From positions 1 through 40,714 of the forward strand of contig JAISPL010000019.1 in NCBI GenBank assembly GCA_031274925.1: a DNA stretch of 40,714 bases, read 5' to 3'. The translations under genes were made by a program, and so were the position numbers. Below the pieces are notes generated by a model. The model searched no databases, was not told the origin of the DNA, and saw nothing but the letters and a program-made list of their open reading frames with translations. Positions 1 through 8,097 of this stretch are shown here, piece after piece. How positions within the stretch are numbered: the first letter of the stretch is position 1; each line of letters starts with the position of its first letter. The stretch comes from Syntrophobacterales bacterium (GTDB taxonomy: Bacteria; Desulfobacterota; Syntrophorhabdia; Syntrophorhabdales; Syntrophorhabdaceae).

Positions 1-1
1 A

Positions 2-112
2 CTAAACTTGATTGAACGTTTCTGGGGCTGGCTCAAATCTCGGCTGCGTAGTATCTTGCATCTATTCGATTCATTTGACGATGCCCTTGCAGACTGTTTT
101 AAAGTAGGGTGA
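2..112 (+). CDS. IS630-family transposase, C-terminal end (partial at window edge)
   Basis: An open frame enters from the left edge and stops at 110-112. Its 36 residues begin LNLIERFWGWLKSRLRS, which matches the last catalytic block of IS630/DDE_3 transposases (N-L-I-E-R-F-W, with the final acidic residue of the DDE triad). The gene start lies outside the window, so whether the element is complete cannot be judged. The enzyme family cuts and joins the ends of its own insertion element. No terminal inverted repeat could be defined after the stop because the other end is not visible. Confidence 0.75.
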   Translation, partial: LNLIERFWGWLKSRLRSILHLFDSFDDALADCFKVG

Positions 113-762
113 GTATAACTGGTGGAAAATTGACAATTACAACAAACATGATAATACCTCTTTATTCACATGGACCACAATGTCTGACTCCAACCCCTTT
201 AGGGCACCTAGGCTTCGGAACTGTCCCACTGATACCTTTCTCATCGTCTCCTGCCATATATACAATCTGGCGCAATTTCTATTCGTCTAAATATGGAAAC
301 AAAACTCCATTATACAGGTATATCGATAAAACAGACGAAAGATGGCTGCGACACATCACAACTACCGTGAGTCATACTCTCATCATTTATACGCCGAACC
401 AGTTCCCCCCCCCTCCTGTTGGCTCTGCAGATAGAGATTATAGAGCCAGTAGTAACGTCATATTCTATCACTAGTGATGGGTAAGTCTATATACGTTTCA
501 TAAGGGATCTCTCAAGAAAAGATGCAGCCCTTACCCATAAAGACTTAGCGAAACATACAGCATCCTCAAAGAACCCATCAATTCTTAAAGTCTCTCCAAG
601 AGAGGTTTGAGATAGAAGCTGAAAAAAGAAAGATTGCCTTTCCATTCGCCTGATATCCATATAAGACCTCACTTGCTCGCCGTGAAAGCTAATAATACAT
701 CATAATAGATAAAATAGAATAAAAAATTAATAATTAATATAAATATGAGTAATATTAGATAA
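113..762. other. Gene-poor stretch, no confident gene
   Basis: About 650 bases separate the IS630 end from the cytochrome gene. A plus-strand frame at 109-474 and a minus-strand GTG frame at 487-672 have no recognisable domain, no good ribosome site and no clear neighbours, so they are not called. A 31-codon minus-strand frame at 162-257 ends in a short Cys-rich tail (CPKGVGVRHCGPCE) but lacks a ribosome site. The last 70 bases are very AT-rich and probably carry the promoter of the cytochrome gene. Confidence 0.5.
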
Positions 763-1212
763 ATGATGAAAATAAAGGTAAAAAATAAAAAACTTGACAT
801 TAAAATGATATCAGAGCTAATGTTTAAAAATCGTCTTTTTAATTATGCCATGCAAAAGATATCTCTTTCGTCTATCATTTTGGTTTTTGCATCTGTTTTT
901 GCCACCACCTTTTGCGACGTAAGTTGGGCGCAGGAAAAGACACCCACCAAAACAATGTCCATCAAAGCGGAGGGAGCTAAAATGGCGGCCGTTCCATTCT
1001 CCCACCAGACTCATGCGGACAAGGACAGGATCACCTGCAACATCTGCCACCACAAGGCAAAGGAAGGCAAACAATACAAGAAGTGTGTGGACTGCCATTC
1101 CCTGAAAGACACGAATAACGACGCTCCAGCCGCAAAAGATGCATTCCATAAGCAATGCCAAAACTGTCATAAAGAAATCATGAAGAAATGCAATGAATGC
1201 CACAAAAAATAA
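763..1212 (+). CDS. Periplasmic tetraheme c-type cytochrome (c3/c7-like)
   Basis: Four CxxCH heme-binding motifs are visible at about residues 92-96, 108-112, 132-136 and 143-147, with extra histidines (FSHQTHAD, HH) that could be axial ligands. This fits a small class III multiheme cytochrome that shuttles electrons in the periplasm. The 149-residue frame has a long N-terminus. A basic segment then a hydrophobic stretch ending SWAQ is a Sec signal peptide, so the true start is probably Met20 (820) or Met30 (850), and the mature protein starts near residue 57. No start has a strong ribosome site. The neighbouring resB and ccsA genes are the assembly machinery that would attach its hemes, and the three genes overlap as an operon. 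Confidence 0.85.
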   Translation: MMKIKVKNKKLDIKMISELMFKNRLFNYAMQKISLSSIILVFASVFATTFCDVSWAQEKTPTKTMSIKAEGAKMAAVPFSHQTHADKDRITCNICHHKAKEGKQYKKCVDCHSLKDTNNDAPAAKDAFHKQCQNCHKEIMKKCNECHKK

Positions 1213-2512
1213 AAAGAATATGACCGGCCCGGTTCCTTTTCACGGCGTAACGGGCAAGATATACGGTTTTTTAGCTTCTCTTAAGTTCACCATACTTCTC
1301 TTCTCGCTGATCGCGACCGGTTCTGTTTTTGGAACTGCGATCAGACAGAGAGTCTCGCTGGAGGAGTATCTCTCTGCATACTCGGAACACACGGTAAGAT
1401 TGATAAAATTTTTCGGCCTTGACGACGTGTACCACTCCACATGGTTTTACAGTCTTTTGGTCCTCTTTCTTATTAATCTCATTCTTTGCACCGTGCAGCG
1501 CCTCTCTAGGTTTATGAAGATCATGCGCTCCGAATTGGTACTGCCTGACGAAAAGAGCCTCTCGGCTATGGAATTGTCGTTCGTCATAGAGACGGAAAGA
1601 AGCCGGGATATGGAGCAGTGGATCGACAAATCATACCGGCGCGTTATGTCTAGCGCAAAGGAAATGGTTTATGAAAAGGGGATTCTGTCCCGCTACGGGG
1701 TCTTTACCATCCATTTAAGTATCGTCTTCATTCTTCTAGGAGGATTTGCAGATACCATGCTCGGCTACAAGGGCTACATGGTGCTCACTAAAGGCGAAGC
1801 GAAAGACCGGATCGTCACAAGGGGCGAAAATACCGTGGAACGTACCTTCAATTTTACCCTGAAATGCAAAAACTTTAAAGTTGCCTTCTATCCAGGCGGA
1901 GAGCCAAAAGACTATGTGAGTACCGTCGAGGTGATTGAGAACGGGAAGATTGTAATGGAAAAAGATGTCCGGGTCAACGATCCTCTGAACTACAAAGGGA
2001 TCCGTGTGTATCAGTCGAGCTATGGACGGGCGCCTTCATTCCTCTTTAATATTAGTGGAGAAAATGTTATTTTAAAGGAGCGTGAAACCTTCAGTAAAGA
2101 CCAGTTATTCCTCATGGTGGTCAGATTCGAGAGCCAAATCCATGGTCTTGGGCCGGGAGTTCTTATCGGGTATCTCGACAAAGGGGAACCCAAGACTGCG
2201 TGGTTTTTCAAGAATGCGGGGAGAATGCAGGAAAGAAATCTTAACGGTGTCGATATAAGACTGGAGAATATTGCAGAAGAGTTTTATACAGGACTTGAAG
2301 TGTCGAAAGACCCAGGGGTATGGATCGTATGGACCGGATTTGTCCTCATGCTCTTCGGCCTTTATGTAAATTTCTTTACTTATTACAGACAGATATTCAT
2401 GAGAAGAAGAGCAACGGATATAATTGTGGCAGGGTTTGCGCCCAAAGGCAAAGAGGCATTCAGGGAAGAGTTTGCTCGTCTGAAAGCGATGGCGGACGGC
2501 AGTGAATCATAA
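1193..2512 (+). CDS. resB: Cytochrome c biogenesis protein ResB (Ccs1/CcsB)
   Basis: System II cytochrome c maturation protein that works with CcsA to carry heme across the membrane and join it to apocytochromes. The protein (up to 439 residues) has an N-terminal KIYGFLASLKFTILLFSLIA membrane segment, further membrane segments near residues 85-100 and 165-185, a large extracytoplasmic domain, and a last membrane segment near residue 380-395. This is the normal ResB layout. The listed start overlaps the cytochrome stop by 20 bases. A second ATG at 1220, just after that stop, gives a protein beginning MTGPVPFHG and may be the real start. Neither has a strong ribosome site. It overlaps ccsA downstream, indicating translational coupling. 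Confidence 0.92.
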   Translation: MNATKNKKNMTGPVPFHGVTGKIYGFLASLKFTILLFSLIATGSVFGTAIRQRVSLEEYLSAYSEHTVRLIKFFGLDDVYHSTWFYSLLVLFLINLILCTVQRLSRFMKIMRSELVLPDEKSLSAMELSFVIETERSRDMEQWIDKSYRRVMSSAKEMVYEKGILSRYGVFTIHLSIVFILLGGFADTMLGYKGYMVLTKGEAKDRIVTRGENTVERTFNFTLKCKNFKVAFYPGGEPKDYVSTVEVIENGKIVMEKDVRVNDPLNYKGIRVYQSSYGRAPSFLFNISGENVILKERETFSKDQLFLMVVRFESQIHGLGPGVLIGYLDKGEPKTAWFFKNAGRMQERNLNGVDIRLENIAEEFYTGLEVSKDPGVWIVWTGFVLMLFGLYVNFFTYYRQIFMRRRATDIIVAGFAPKGKEAFREEFARLKAMADGSES

Positions 2513-3311
2513 AATACTGGGGCTAGTAACTCTTCTCTATCTTCTCATTTGTGTGATCCATCTCCTCTACTTTGCCGTAAAAAAAGAGAAAATCATGGCC
2601 GTCGTGTGGCTGACCATCTACATCACCTTCGGTCTTCACACTCTCGGGCTTATATCCCGCTGGATGGAATCCTATAATGCGGGAATAGGTCATGTGCCTC
2701 TCTCGAATTTTTACGAATCCCTCATTTTCTTTGCATGGTGCGTCTCCTTCGTCCTCATAATAATGAAAAAACGGCTTCCCTACCCGGTGATCACGGGGTT
2801 GACGTCCCTTATGTCCCTATTCTTAATGGGTTATGCGTCCCTCTCCCCCACAGTACAGAGGACTATTCAACCTCTCGTGCCTGCTCTGCAGAGTAACTGG
2901 CTCCACATCCATGTGATTACGTGTTTTCTCGCTTATGCGGCGTTTTCAGTCTCTTTCATAGCAAGTCTCCTCTATCTCGCAAAATGGAAAAGTATAGTCC
3001 CCCCAAGAGAAATCCTGGATGAAATTAACTACAGAAGTATTATTGTTGGATTTCCAATGCTAAGTGCTGGTATACTAACTGGTGCCGTGTGGGCCCATTA
3101 CGCTTGGGGCGCTTATTGGAGTTGGGACCCGAAGGAAACATGGTCCTTGATTACGTGGATAATATATGCCATATATCTGCATGTACGGCTCGTAAGAGGG
3201 TGGAAAGGCAAAAAAATTGCTTTGGTATCGATTATCGGTTTTTTGAGTGTCATTTTTACCTATTTTGGAGTAAATTTTATACTGTCAGGATTACATAGTT
3301 ACGCAACATGA
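2502..3311 (+). CDS. ccsA: Cytochrome c biogenesis protein CcsA (ResC)
   Basis: Heme handling partner of ResB in System II cytochrome c assembly. The 269-residue protein has about eight hydrophobic segments and the WWD-type heme-binding signature near residues 200-215 (WGAYWSWDPKETWSL), with conserved histidines in flanking loops. The start is a GTG at 2502, inside the end of resB (11-base overlap), giving MNHKILGLV. The stop overlaps the ATG of the next gene. Together with the cytochrome and resB it forms a compact assembly operon. It is a little shorter than many CcsA proteins but looks complete. Confidence 0.93.
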   Translation: MNHKILGLVTLLYLLICVIHLLYFAVKKEKIMAVVWLTIYITFGLHTLGLISRWMESYNAGIGHVPLSNFYESLIFFAWCVSFVLIIMKKRLPYPVITGLTSLMSLFLMGYASLSPTVQRTIQPLVPALQSNWLHIHVITCFLAYAAFSVSFIASLLYLAKWKSIVPPREILDEINYRSIIVGFPMLSAGILTGAVWAHYAWGAYWSWDPKETWSLITWIIYAIYLHVRLVRGWKGKKIALVSIIGFLSVIFTYFGVNFILSGLHSYAT

Positions 3312-4141
3312 TAAAAATAAGGAAACCGCAAAAACCTAAAAGCTTAGTTCTGTTCGGAAACGGCATTAACTGCGAATACGAGACAGCATACACCCATAGA
3401 CTTGTGGGGTTCAAGCCTGATTTCCTCCACATTAACGACCTTATGGGTAACCCCCGCATCATACATAGCTATTCGTTTATCAATCTACCCGGGGGATTTC
3501 TTGACGGAGACGATCTTGGGGCTGCCAAGGCACAGGCTGTAAGATGGAAGTATCAGGTAATCGGCGATACCGGAAAAAGATTTATTGATGAAGTGGTAAA
3601 ATTCGTGGGCGATGGCAAGATTGTGTTAGGTATCTGCAACGGGTTTCAGCTTCTGATAAAAACAGGTTTGCTTCCAGGCTTCAGCAGTACTGATGAAACT
3701 CAACCAGCAACGCTCACCTTCAACGATTCAGGAAAGTTTGAAGACAGGTGGGTGAACCTCAAAGTCAACCCCCTTTCCAATTGCATTTTCACAAGGAACA
3801 TGGAGACCGTGTATCTCCCAGTGAGACACGGAGAGGGCAAATTCGTCACGGATAGTGCCGACAACCTCGCAAAGGCGCAGAAGGGAGGCCATGTGGCTCT
3901 GCAGTACATTGACGAAAGTGGATGTATTACCATGGCCTACCCCCATAACCCAAACGGTTCCGTTGAAGCCATTGCCGGTATTTGTGACACGACAGGAAGG
4001 ATATTCGGACTCATGCCCCATCCGGAAGCCTACGTCACCTATACGCAACATCCTAGATGGACACGGGAGAAACTAGAGAAAGAAGGAGACGGTCTGAAAG
4101 TATTCAGAAATGCGTTCAACTATACAATGGAAAATAGATAG
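3308..4141 (+). CDS. purQ: Phosphoribosylformylglycinamidine synthase, glutamine amidotransferase subunit (PurQ-like)
   Basis: Class I glutamine amidotransferase that would supply ammonia to PurL for the fourth step of purine synthesis (FGAR to FGAM). The nucleophile is Cys110 in GICNGFQLL, and the His-Glu pair is in LMPHPEA near residue 245. LPGGF near residue 60 matches the family. At 277 residues it is longer than the usual 225-235 of small PurQ. The FEDRWVNLKV and VRHGEGKF blocks resemble the amidotransferase domain of the large fused PurL. The ATG overlaps the ccsA stop (ATGA), so it is probably co-transcribed with the cytochrome genes, an unusual neighbour. No purL or purS is in the window. 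Confidence 0.9.
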   Translation: MIKIRKPQKPKSLVLFGNGINCEYETAYTHRLVGFKPDFLHINDLMGNPRIIHSYSFINLPGGFLDGDDLGAAKAQAVRWKYQVIGDTGKRFIDEVVKFVGDGKIVLGICNGFQLLIKTGLLPGFSSTDETQPATLTFNDSGKFEDRWVNLKVNPLSNCIFTRNMETVYLPVRHGEGKFVTDSADNLAKAQKGGHVALQYIDESGCITMAYPHNPNGSVEAIAGICDTTGRIFGLMPHPEAYVTYTQHPRWTREKLEKEGDGLKVFRNAFNYTMENR

Positions 4142-4153
4142 GAGGTACCTACA

Positions 4154-4432
4154 ATGAATAAAACGGATATAATCAATAAAATAGCCGAAGAATTGAAGCT
4201 CAATCAGAAGATAGCGAAAATTGCGGTGGATAATATTCTGAACACGATAAAAGATGCAATTATAGACGGCAAAAGAGTCGAAATAAGAGGATTTGGAAAC
4301 TTTTCCCTGAGACAATACAAGGCGTACAAAGGACGCAACCCCAAGAGCGGGGACGTGGTGAATGTGGAACCGAAAAAACTTCCCTATTTCAAAGTAGGGA
4401 AGGAGTTGAAAGACATGATCTGGAAAAAGTAG
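4154..4432 (+). CDS. HU/IHF-family DNA-binding protein
   Basis: A 92-residue histone-like protein that bends DNA as a dimer. It shows the family arrangement: two N-terminal helices, then VEIRGFGNFSLRQ (the dimer-core beta segment) and the DNA-contacting arm with GRNPKSGDVV near residues 59-68, where the conserved R-N-P sits. A strong ribosome site (AGGAGG ending at 4145) precedes the ATG by eight bases, which fixes the start. It follows purQ by 12 bases and is likely the last gene of the operon. Its stop is only three bases from the end of a convergent pseudogene. HU and IHF subunits cannot be told apart here, so no symbol is given. Confidence 0.92.
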   Translation: MNKTDIINKIAEELKLNQKIAKIAVDNILNTIKDAIIDGKRVEIRGFGNFSLRQYKAYKGRNPKSGDVVNVEPKKLPYFKVGKELKDMIWKK

Positions 4433-4435
4433 AGT

Positions 4436-5230
4436 CTAAAACTCTCCCCAAACGGATTTTATCGCAGCTTTCACTTTATCGACAACTTCCATGGTATCTT
4501 GTGACTGGTTTATCGCTTTACGCAGGTTCCGAGGGAGTTTTCTTTTCAGTTCTAGGATTGGGGCGGTAAGCCCTTGTAATGCACCCTATTACGTAATATC
4601 CTCTATCAAGAGCGAAGGCCATTTTGCCTCCGCAATCTCTGTCGGCAATGTCGAGAAGTATCCGCGTCATAAAGACAAACCAGGTCTCCATGACCGCCAT
4701 GCCCCAAGGGCCGTTGCAGTAGTATCGAATTGAGCCAAACCCAATCGGTCCAACGCAAGATGCGTAAATTCCTGAATACATATCCATGCTCATTATCGCC
4801 CATATCATAGAGAGCAGCACATTGCCCGTATAATCTCTCCCCTCTCCTTCCATGCCTTCCCCCATGCTCCCGCTGCCAGGATAACAAGAATGCTGGCGTG
4901 TTGAAAAATAGAAGACTCCTGGTTGCCGTAAAAATTGTGTTGTGTCCCGTTTCCAGGATGGAGATCAAAATCGACGATCAATGTCCGTCTGAAATCATAT
5001 TTCTTCAAAGGCACCACGTACCGACGGCAATATTGCTGGAGATGCAGAACCCCATGGCATCATACGGAGTGCTCATGAGCCATGGGGACTAGAAGGCCCT
5101 ACCAGCGCAAAACCCGAATTCATCGCGCCGCACTTGATCGTATCCACAGGCTCTAAGGCTTCACCATACGGTTGCGTAAGCACCCATCGCACGGCTCAAA
5201 TAAATGTCATGCTTTACAATACTCGCCGCT
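4436..5230 (-). pseudogene. Histone deacetylase/AcuC-like family hydrolase, multiply frameshifted
   Basis: Reading the minus strand in alternating frames recovers an entire zinc-dependent deacetylase-family protein in pieces. In order these are DIYLSRAMGAYATVW, then ALEPVDTIKCGAMNSGFALV, then AMGFCISSNIAV, then RRTLIVDFDLHPGNGTQ (the family's metal-binding D-x-H block), then GEGMEGEGRDYTGNVLL, then MTRILLDIADRDCGGKMAFA, then a C-terminal VVDKVKAAIKSVWGEF ending at 4436. At least four frame changes and one or more stops separate the pieces, and the signature His-His and Gly-Gly blocks are damaged, so it cannot make a working enzyme. The family deacetylates acetyl-lysine or small acetylated amines. 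It lies tail-to-tail with the HU gene. The 5' limit is approximate. Confidence 0.8.
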
Positions 5231-5481
5231 ATAGATCGTTCTTATCTTAAAGGGATCATATTGCCCGTGCAAAAAAAATCAAGCCGCAAAAAGTCACGTG
5301 TCCGGACAGGTTTTGTCGCGACCTGAGATGAAAATAGCATGTGGTCGTTGCCCGCTGACAATTGGTCGACACCCGGGCGCCACAAACCTTCCCATTACAG
5401 GCAAAGATTATGGAAACGAGCAACACAACTTAAACCTGCATCGGACCTGCCTCAATAGTTCCTTAAGCCAAGCCGTTTTTC

Positions 5482-5510
5482 TTGACATTGGGACAATTTT
5501 ATTGTTTACT
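5482..5510 (+). promoter_or_regulatory. Sigma-70-type promoter of tRNA-Asn
   Basis: TTGACA at 5482-5487, a 17-base spacer and TTTACT at 5505-5510 (four of six matches to the -10 consensus) sit 19 bases before the tRNA. The preceding 250 bases (5231-5481) hold no gene I can support. Confidence 0.55.
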
Positions 5511-5529
5511 CTTTACCGTTACTTTTCAT

Positions 5530-5603
5530 TCCCCGGTAGCTCAATCGGCAGTAGCGGCTGGCTGTTAACCAGTAGGTTGCAGGTTCAAGTCCTGCCCGGG
5601 GAG
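5530..5603 (+). tRNA. tRNA-Asn (anticodon GTT)
   Basis: A full cloverleaf can be drawn. The acceptor stem TCCCCGG pairs with CCGGGGA at 5596-5602, followed by discriminator G at 5603. The anticodon stem GCTGG/CCAGT encloses loop CTGTTAA with anticodon GTT. The T arm GCAGG-TTCAAGT-CCTGC is perfect. The 3' CCA is not encoded and must be added after transcription. Confidence 0.95.
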
Positions 5604-5626
5604 CTTTATAAAATATAATAATTTAA

Positions 5627-5657
5627 GGGGGGTTCAAGTTTTTTGACCCCTGTTTTT
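5627..5657 (+). terminator. Rho-independent terminator after tRNA-Asn
   Basis: A GGGGTTCAAG arm and a TTTTGACCCC arm (one mismatch) form a hairpin at about 5629-5650, followed by a T-rich run at 5651-5657. It begins 24 bases after the tRNA 3' end and would end its transcript. Confidence 0.65.
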
Positions 5658-5906
5658 CTATTACCAGTTTGCCACAAAACGCCACTAATCCGACAACATG
5701 CCTTGGTCCACTTTCTTGAGTCACCACGTTTGCTCTTCCTCCCGGCGACAGGTGTCTCCTGAAATCTTTCAATGCGTTGAATAGGGGATTGCCGATCCCC
5801 CCAGCCACAGATTTGGTAAACATCATACCTCAGTTAGCGGACGTAATCCTCCTTGACCGGGTAAAGTCCTTGTCTGAAGTAAATTGCACAAAACATGATA
5901 AACAAA

Positions 5907-6093
5907 TTACATTTGGATGTTGGAATTGTTTTCGAAGATTTTAGGCGTTTTTACCAGAAACTCTTCTCGCCAACGATAGCACTCAGATTGAGTGATTTGG
6001 TGTTCGTTGCAGATATCGGCTACCAGCCGACCTTTCAAATCCCTGCAACACTACAAGCGCCTTGGTCTTGAAATCCCATTTCCTTCGTTTCAT
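5907..6093 (-). pseudogene. IS3-type transposase OrfA, frameshifted remnant
   Basis: On the minus strand an ATG at 6093 opens MKRRKWDFKTKALVVLQGF. After one extra base the frame continues KGRLVADICNEHQITQSECY followed by RWREEFLVKTPKIFE, and it stops at 5907. This is the helix-turn-helix DNA-binding protein (HTH_Tnp_1 type) of IS3-family elements, about 60 residues when the shift is repaired. No OrfB with the DDE catalytic core is visible next to it, so this is a dead fragment. The flanks 5658-5906 and 6094-6381 hold no gene I can support. Confidence 0.7.
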
Positions 6094-6381
6094 GGCTCGT
6101 TATCTCTGAGTCATTTTACTCCCTTAAGTAGGGTTCTGTCTTATAATGGGGTGCAGTATAGAGACCCCCTCACACACCTCCCCCAACAGAGAGGTGTATT
6201 GTCGTAATAGGCGAAACGGGGGAGAAATGATCCCTCCATAATCTGATGTAAGAGAGATGCCGGGATAGGCAGTCAGGAGAGAGAGGGGGGATGGAGAGAA
6301 CCAAGTTGAAATTTCCTTATAAGCCATGATAGGCTTCACCCGTCTGTACTCAAGAATTTTCAGATATCTAAGGAGGTTGGA

Positions 6382-6891
6382 ATGGGACTCAGATATGAAG
6401 AAGTGACGGATGATGTTCTCGAGTTGTTGCATGATGTTCGCGCCCAGTACTTTCCGGAATTAAAGAATGCCAAGATCAAGGTCTTATTTGATGTAAAAAA
6501 GAGGTCCTCTGGGGGGAGGATTACACTCGGCAGAATCATGAAGACGAACGATCTTTTGAGGCACCTTACGATAGATCGGGTCGATCCCATTGAAGGTTAT
6601 GACTACATCGTCTGTTTGGATAAAACCTGTTGGGAAGCCATAGAAAAGGAAGACAGGGAAAGGATCGTCAGACACGAGCTGAGGCATGCCTATTTTGACA
6701 TAGACTCGGAAGAGAATCCCTACAAACTCGTCGATCATTCTATACTTGATTTTTATGAGGAGTTGGAGGCAAACAGGGAAGATCCGAGATGGAGGGAGAG
6801 GGTAGGGACCCTGACCGAAGATATCTACCAGCAGAGAAAAGAAGAGATCAACGAGGCGAGAGCCAAGAAGATGAAAAAGAAAGCATTCTGA
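6382..6891 (+). CDS. Putative zinc metallopeptidase (phage-metallopeptidase-like)
   Basis: The 169-residue soluble protein has an HExxH zinc-binding motif, HELRH, at residues 98-102. A downstream FYEELEAN block could supply the third metal ligand and resembles small phage-type metallopeptidase domain proteins. A strong AAGGAGG ribosome site at about 6370-6376 fixes the ATG at 6382. The C-terminus is rich in Lys and Arg (RAKKMKKKAF). There is no signal peptide or membrane segment, so it acts in the cytoplasm. It stands alone and converges on hemW, and the substrate is unknown. It could be a domesticated mobile-element gene, but nothing phage-like lies beside it. Confidence 0.7.
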   Translation: MGLRYEEVTDDVLELLHDVRAQYFPELKNAKIKVLFDVKKRSSGGRITLGRIMKTNDLLRHLTIDRVDPIEGYDYIVCLDKTCWEAIEKEDRERIVRHELRHAYFDIDSEENPYKLVDHSILDFYEELEANREDPRWRERVGTLTEDIYQQRKEEINEARAKKMKKKAF

Positions 6892-6924
6892 CTTCGCACG
6901 GAGTTCCTTGCGAGAGACAGTCTC

Positions 6925-8097
6925 TCAGACGGCAAACATAAGAGGGATACGGTCGGCCACAAGAAAACCCTTTTCGGTCGGGGTGATTTGCCCGTTCCGA
7001 ATCATAATAAGCCGAGCCTTGATAAGCTCCTCAAGTACTCTTGATACCCGGTCCTCTGGGCCAGGCAGATCAAGGACTGCAAGGCCCTGTGCCGTTCTGA
7101 AGCCAAAATAGAGGCTCTCCAATTTCATCTGGTCCTCGGTGAGAATCTCAAACCCCTCGATAGGTGCGACTCCGTCATGGAGGGCGGCGCAGTAACGGTC
7201 GACAGACCGATAGTTCCACCAACGTTTCCCGTTGAGGAATGAGTGAGCCGCAGGTCCTATGCCAAGGTACGGCGCGTGGGTCCAATACTTGGTATTGTGA
7301 TGAGAGATGCAGCCCTGCCCCTTCGCGAAGTTTGATATCTCGTAATGGATAAATCCGTGGTCCGAGAGAAATAAGGATGTATCGAAAAAAAATTTTCTCT
7401 GCACCCCTTCCTTTGGTATCGTGAGGGCACCCTTTGCTTTCAGCAAACCGAAGGGCGTTCCACTTTCGATGGTCAACTGGTAACAGGAAAGGTGAGAAGG
7501 ATCGTACTTAACGGCCTGTACGAGCGTGCTCAACCACTTTTCTCTCGTTTGCCCCTTGAGGCCGTACATGAGGTCAATTCCAAAATTGGCGAAACCGCAT
7601 GACCGTACCATTTCGATGGCCCTCTTGGCCCAAGTGGCGGTATGTCTCCTTCTCAAGAACTTAAGTTCTCTGTCGTCGAAAGACTGGACGCCGAGACTGA
7701 GCCTGTTTACACCCATTGACCGGTAATGGGAGAGTTTTTCTCTGGTTATGTCGTCTGGATTTGCCTCAAGAGTAACTTCCTCGTCTGGATTTCCGGGCCA
7801 GTGACTGCGGAGGATCTTCATCAGGCGTTCGAAGGTCGGCGCGTCAAGTAGTGAAGGGGTTCCTCCTCCGAGATAAATAGAATCGAAATGAGGGAAGAGC
7901 TCTCTATATATCCCGATCTCTGTCTTTAGGGCGCCGAGCCACCGGTCTACCGAGTCCGTGTCGGTGACGGAGTAAAAATCGCAATATGGACATTTTGTTT
8001 TGCAGAAAGGAATGTGGACATAGAGTCCTGGCAGTTGGGATTCAGGGCTCGGAATAAGTGATTCTGGCGTGAGGATAGGCCAGGTATTATTCATCAT
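6925..8097 (-). CDS. hemW: HemW, radical SAM heme chaperone (coproporphyrinogen oxidase-like)
   Basis: Radical SAM protein of the HemN/HemW family. The cluster motif CKTKCPYC has cysteines 32, 36 and 39, preceded by GLYVHIPF, and the SAM-binding GGGTPS lies near residue 98. HemW members, unlike HemN, lack the N-terminal cysteine-containing extension and end with a short HemN C-terminal domain. The 390-residue length and direct linkage to lepA fit HemW, which delivers heme to membrane proteins rather than oxidising coproporphyrinogen. The ATG at 8097 lies inside the end of lepA (11-base overlap), so the two are co-translated. An alternative ATG follows immediately. A heme chaperone makes sense in a genome with multiheme cytochromes. 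Confidence 0.9.
   Translation of the reverse strand: MMNNTWPILTPESLIPSPESQLPGLYVHIPFCKTKCPYCDFYSVTDTDSVDRWLGALKTEIGIYRELFPHFDSIYLGGGTPSLLDAPTFERLMKILRSHWPGNPDEEVTLEANPDDITREKLSHYRSMGVNRLSLGVQSFDDRELKFLRRRHTATWAKRAIEMVRSCGFANFGIDLMYGLKGQTREKWLSTLVQAVKYDPSHLSCYQLTIESGTPFGLLKAKGALTIPKEGVQRKFFFDTSLFLSDHGFIHYEISNFAKGQGCISHHNTKYWTHAPYLGIGPAAHSFLNGKRWWNYRSVDRYCAALHDGVAPIEGFEILTEDQMKLESLYFGFRTAQGLAVLDLPGPEDRVSRVLEELIKARLIMIRNGQITPTEKGFLVADRIPLMFAV

Noticed and set aside
109-474. 121-codon plus-strand frame
   Set aside because: No ribosome site, low-complexity composition and no family resemblance; it overlaps only non-coding sequence next to an IS end.
817-1203. Minus-strand frame opposite the cytochrome gene
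   Set aside because: It is the antisense of a gene with four clear heme motifs.
5530-5603. tRNA-Asn as the attachment site of an integrative element
   Set aside because: No integrase gene and no second copy of the tRNA 3' end was seen in the window.
5623-5826. Minus-strand 67-codon frame after tRNA-Asn
   Set aside because: It runs into the tRNA terminator hairpin and has no recognisable domain; a mobile-element remnant is possible but unsupported.
6912-6926. GAGAGAC-A-GTCTCTC palindrome between the metallopeptidase gene and hemW as a terminator
   Set aside because: The loop is one base and no T-run follows on either strand.
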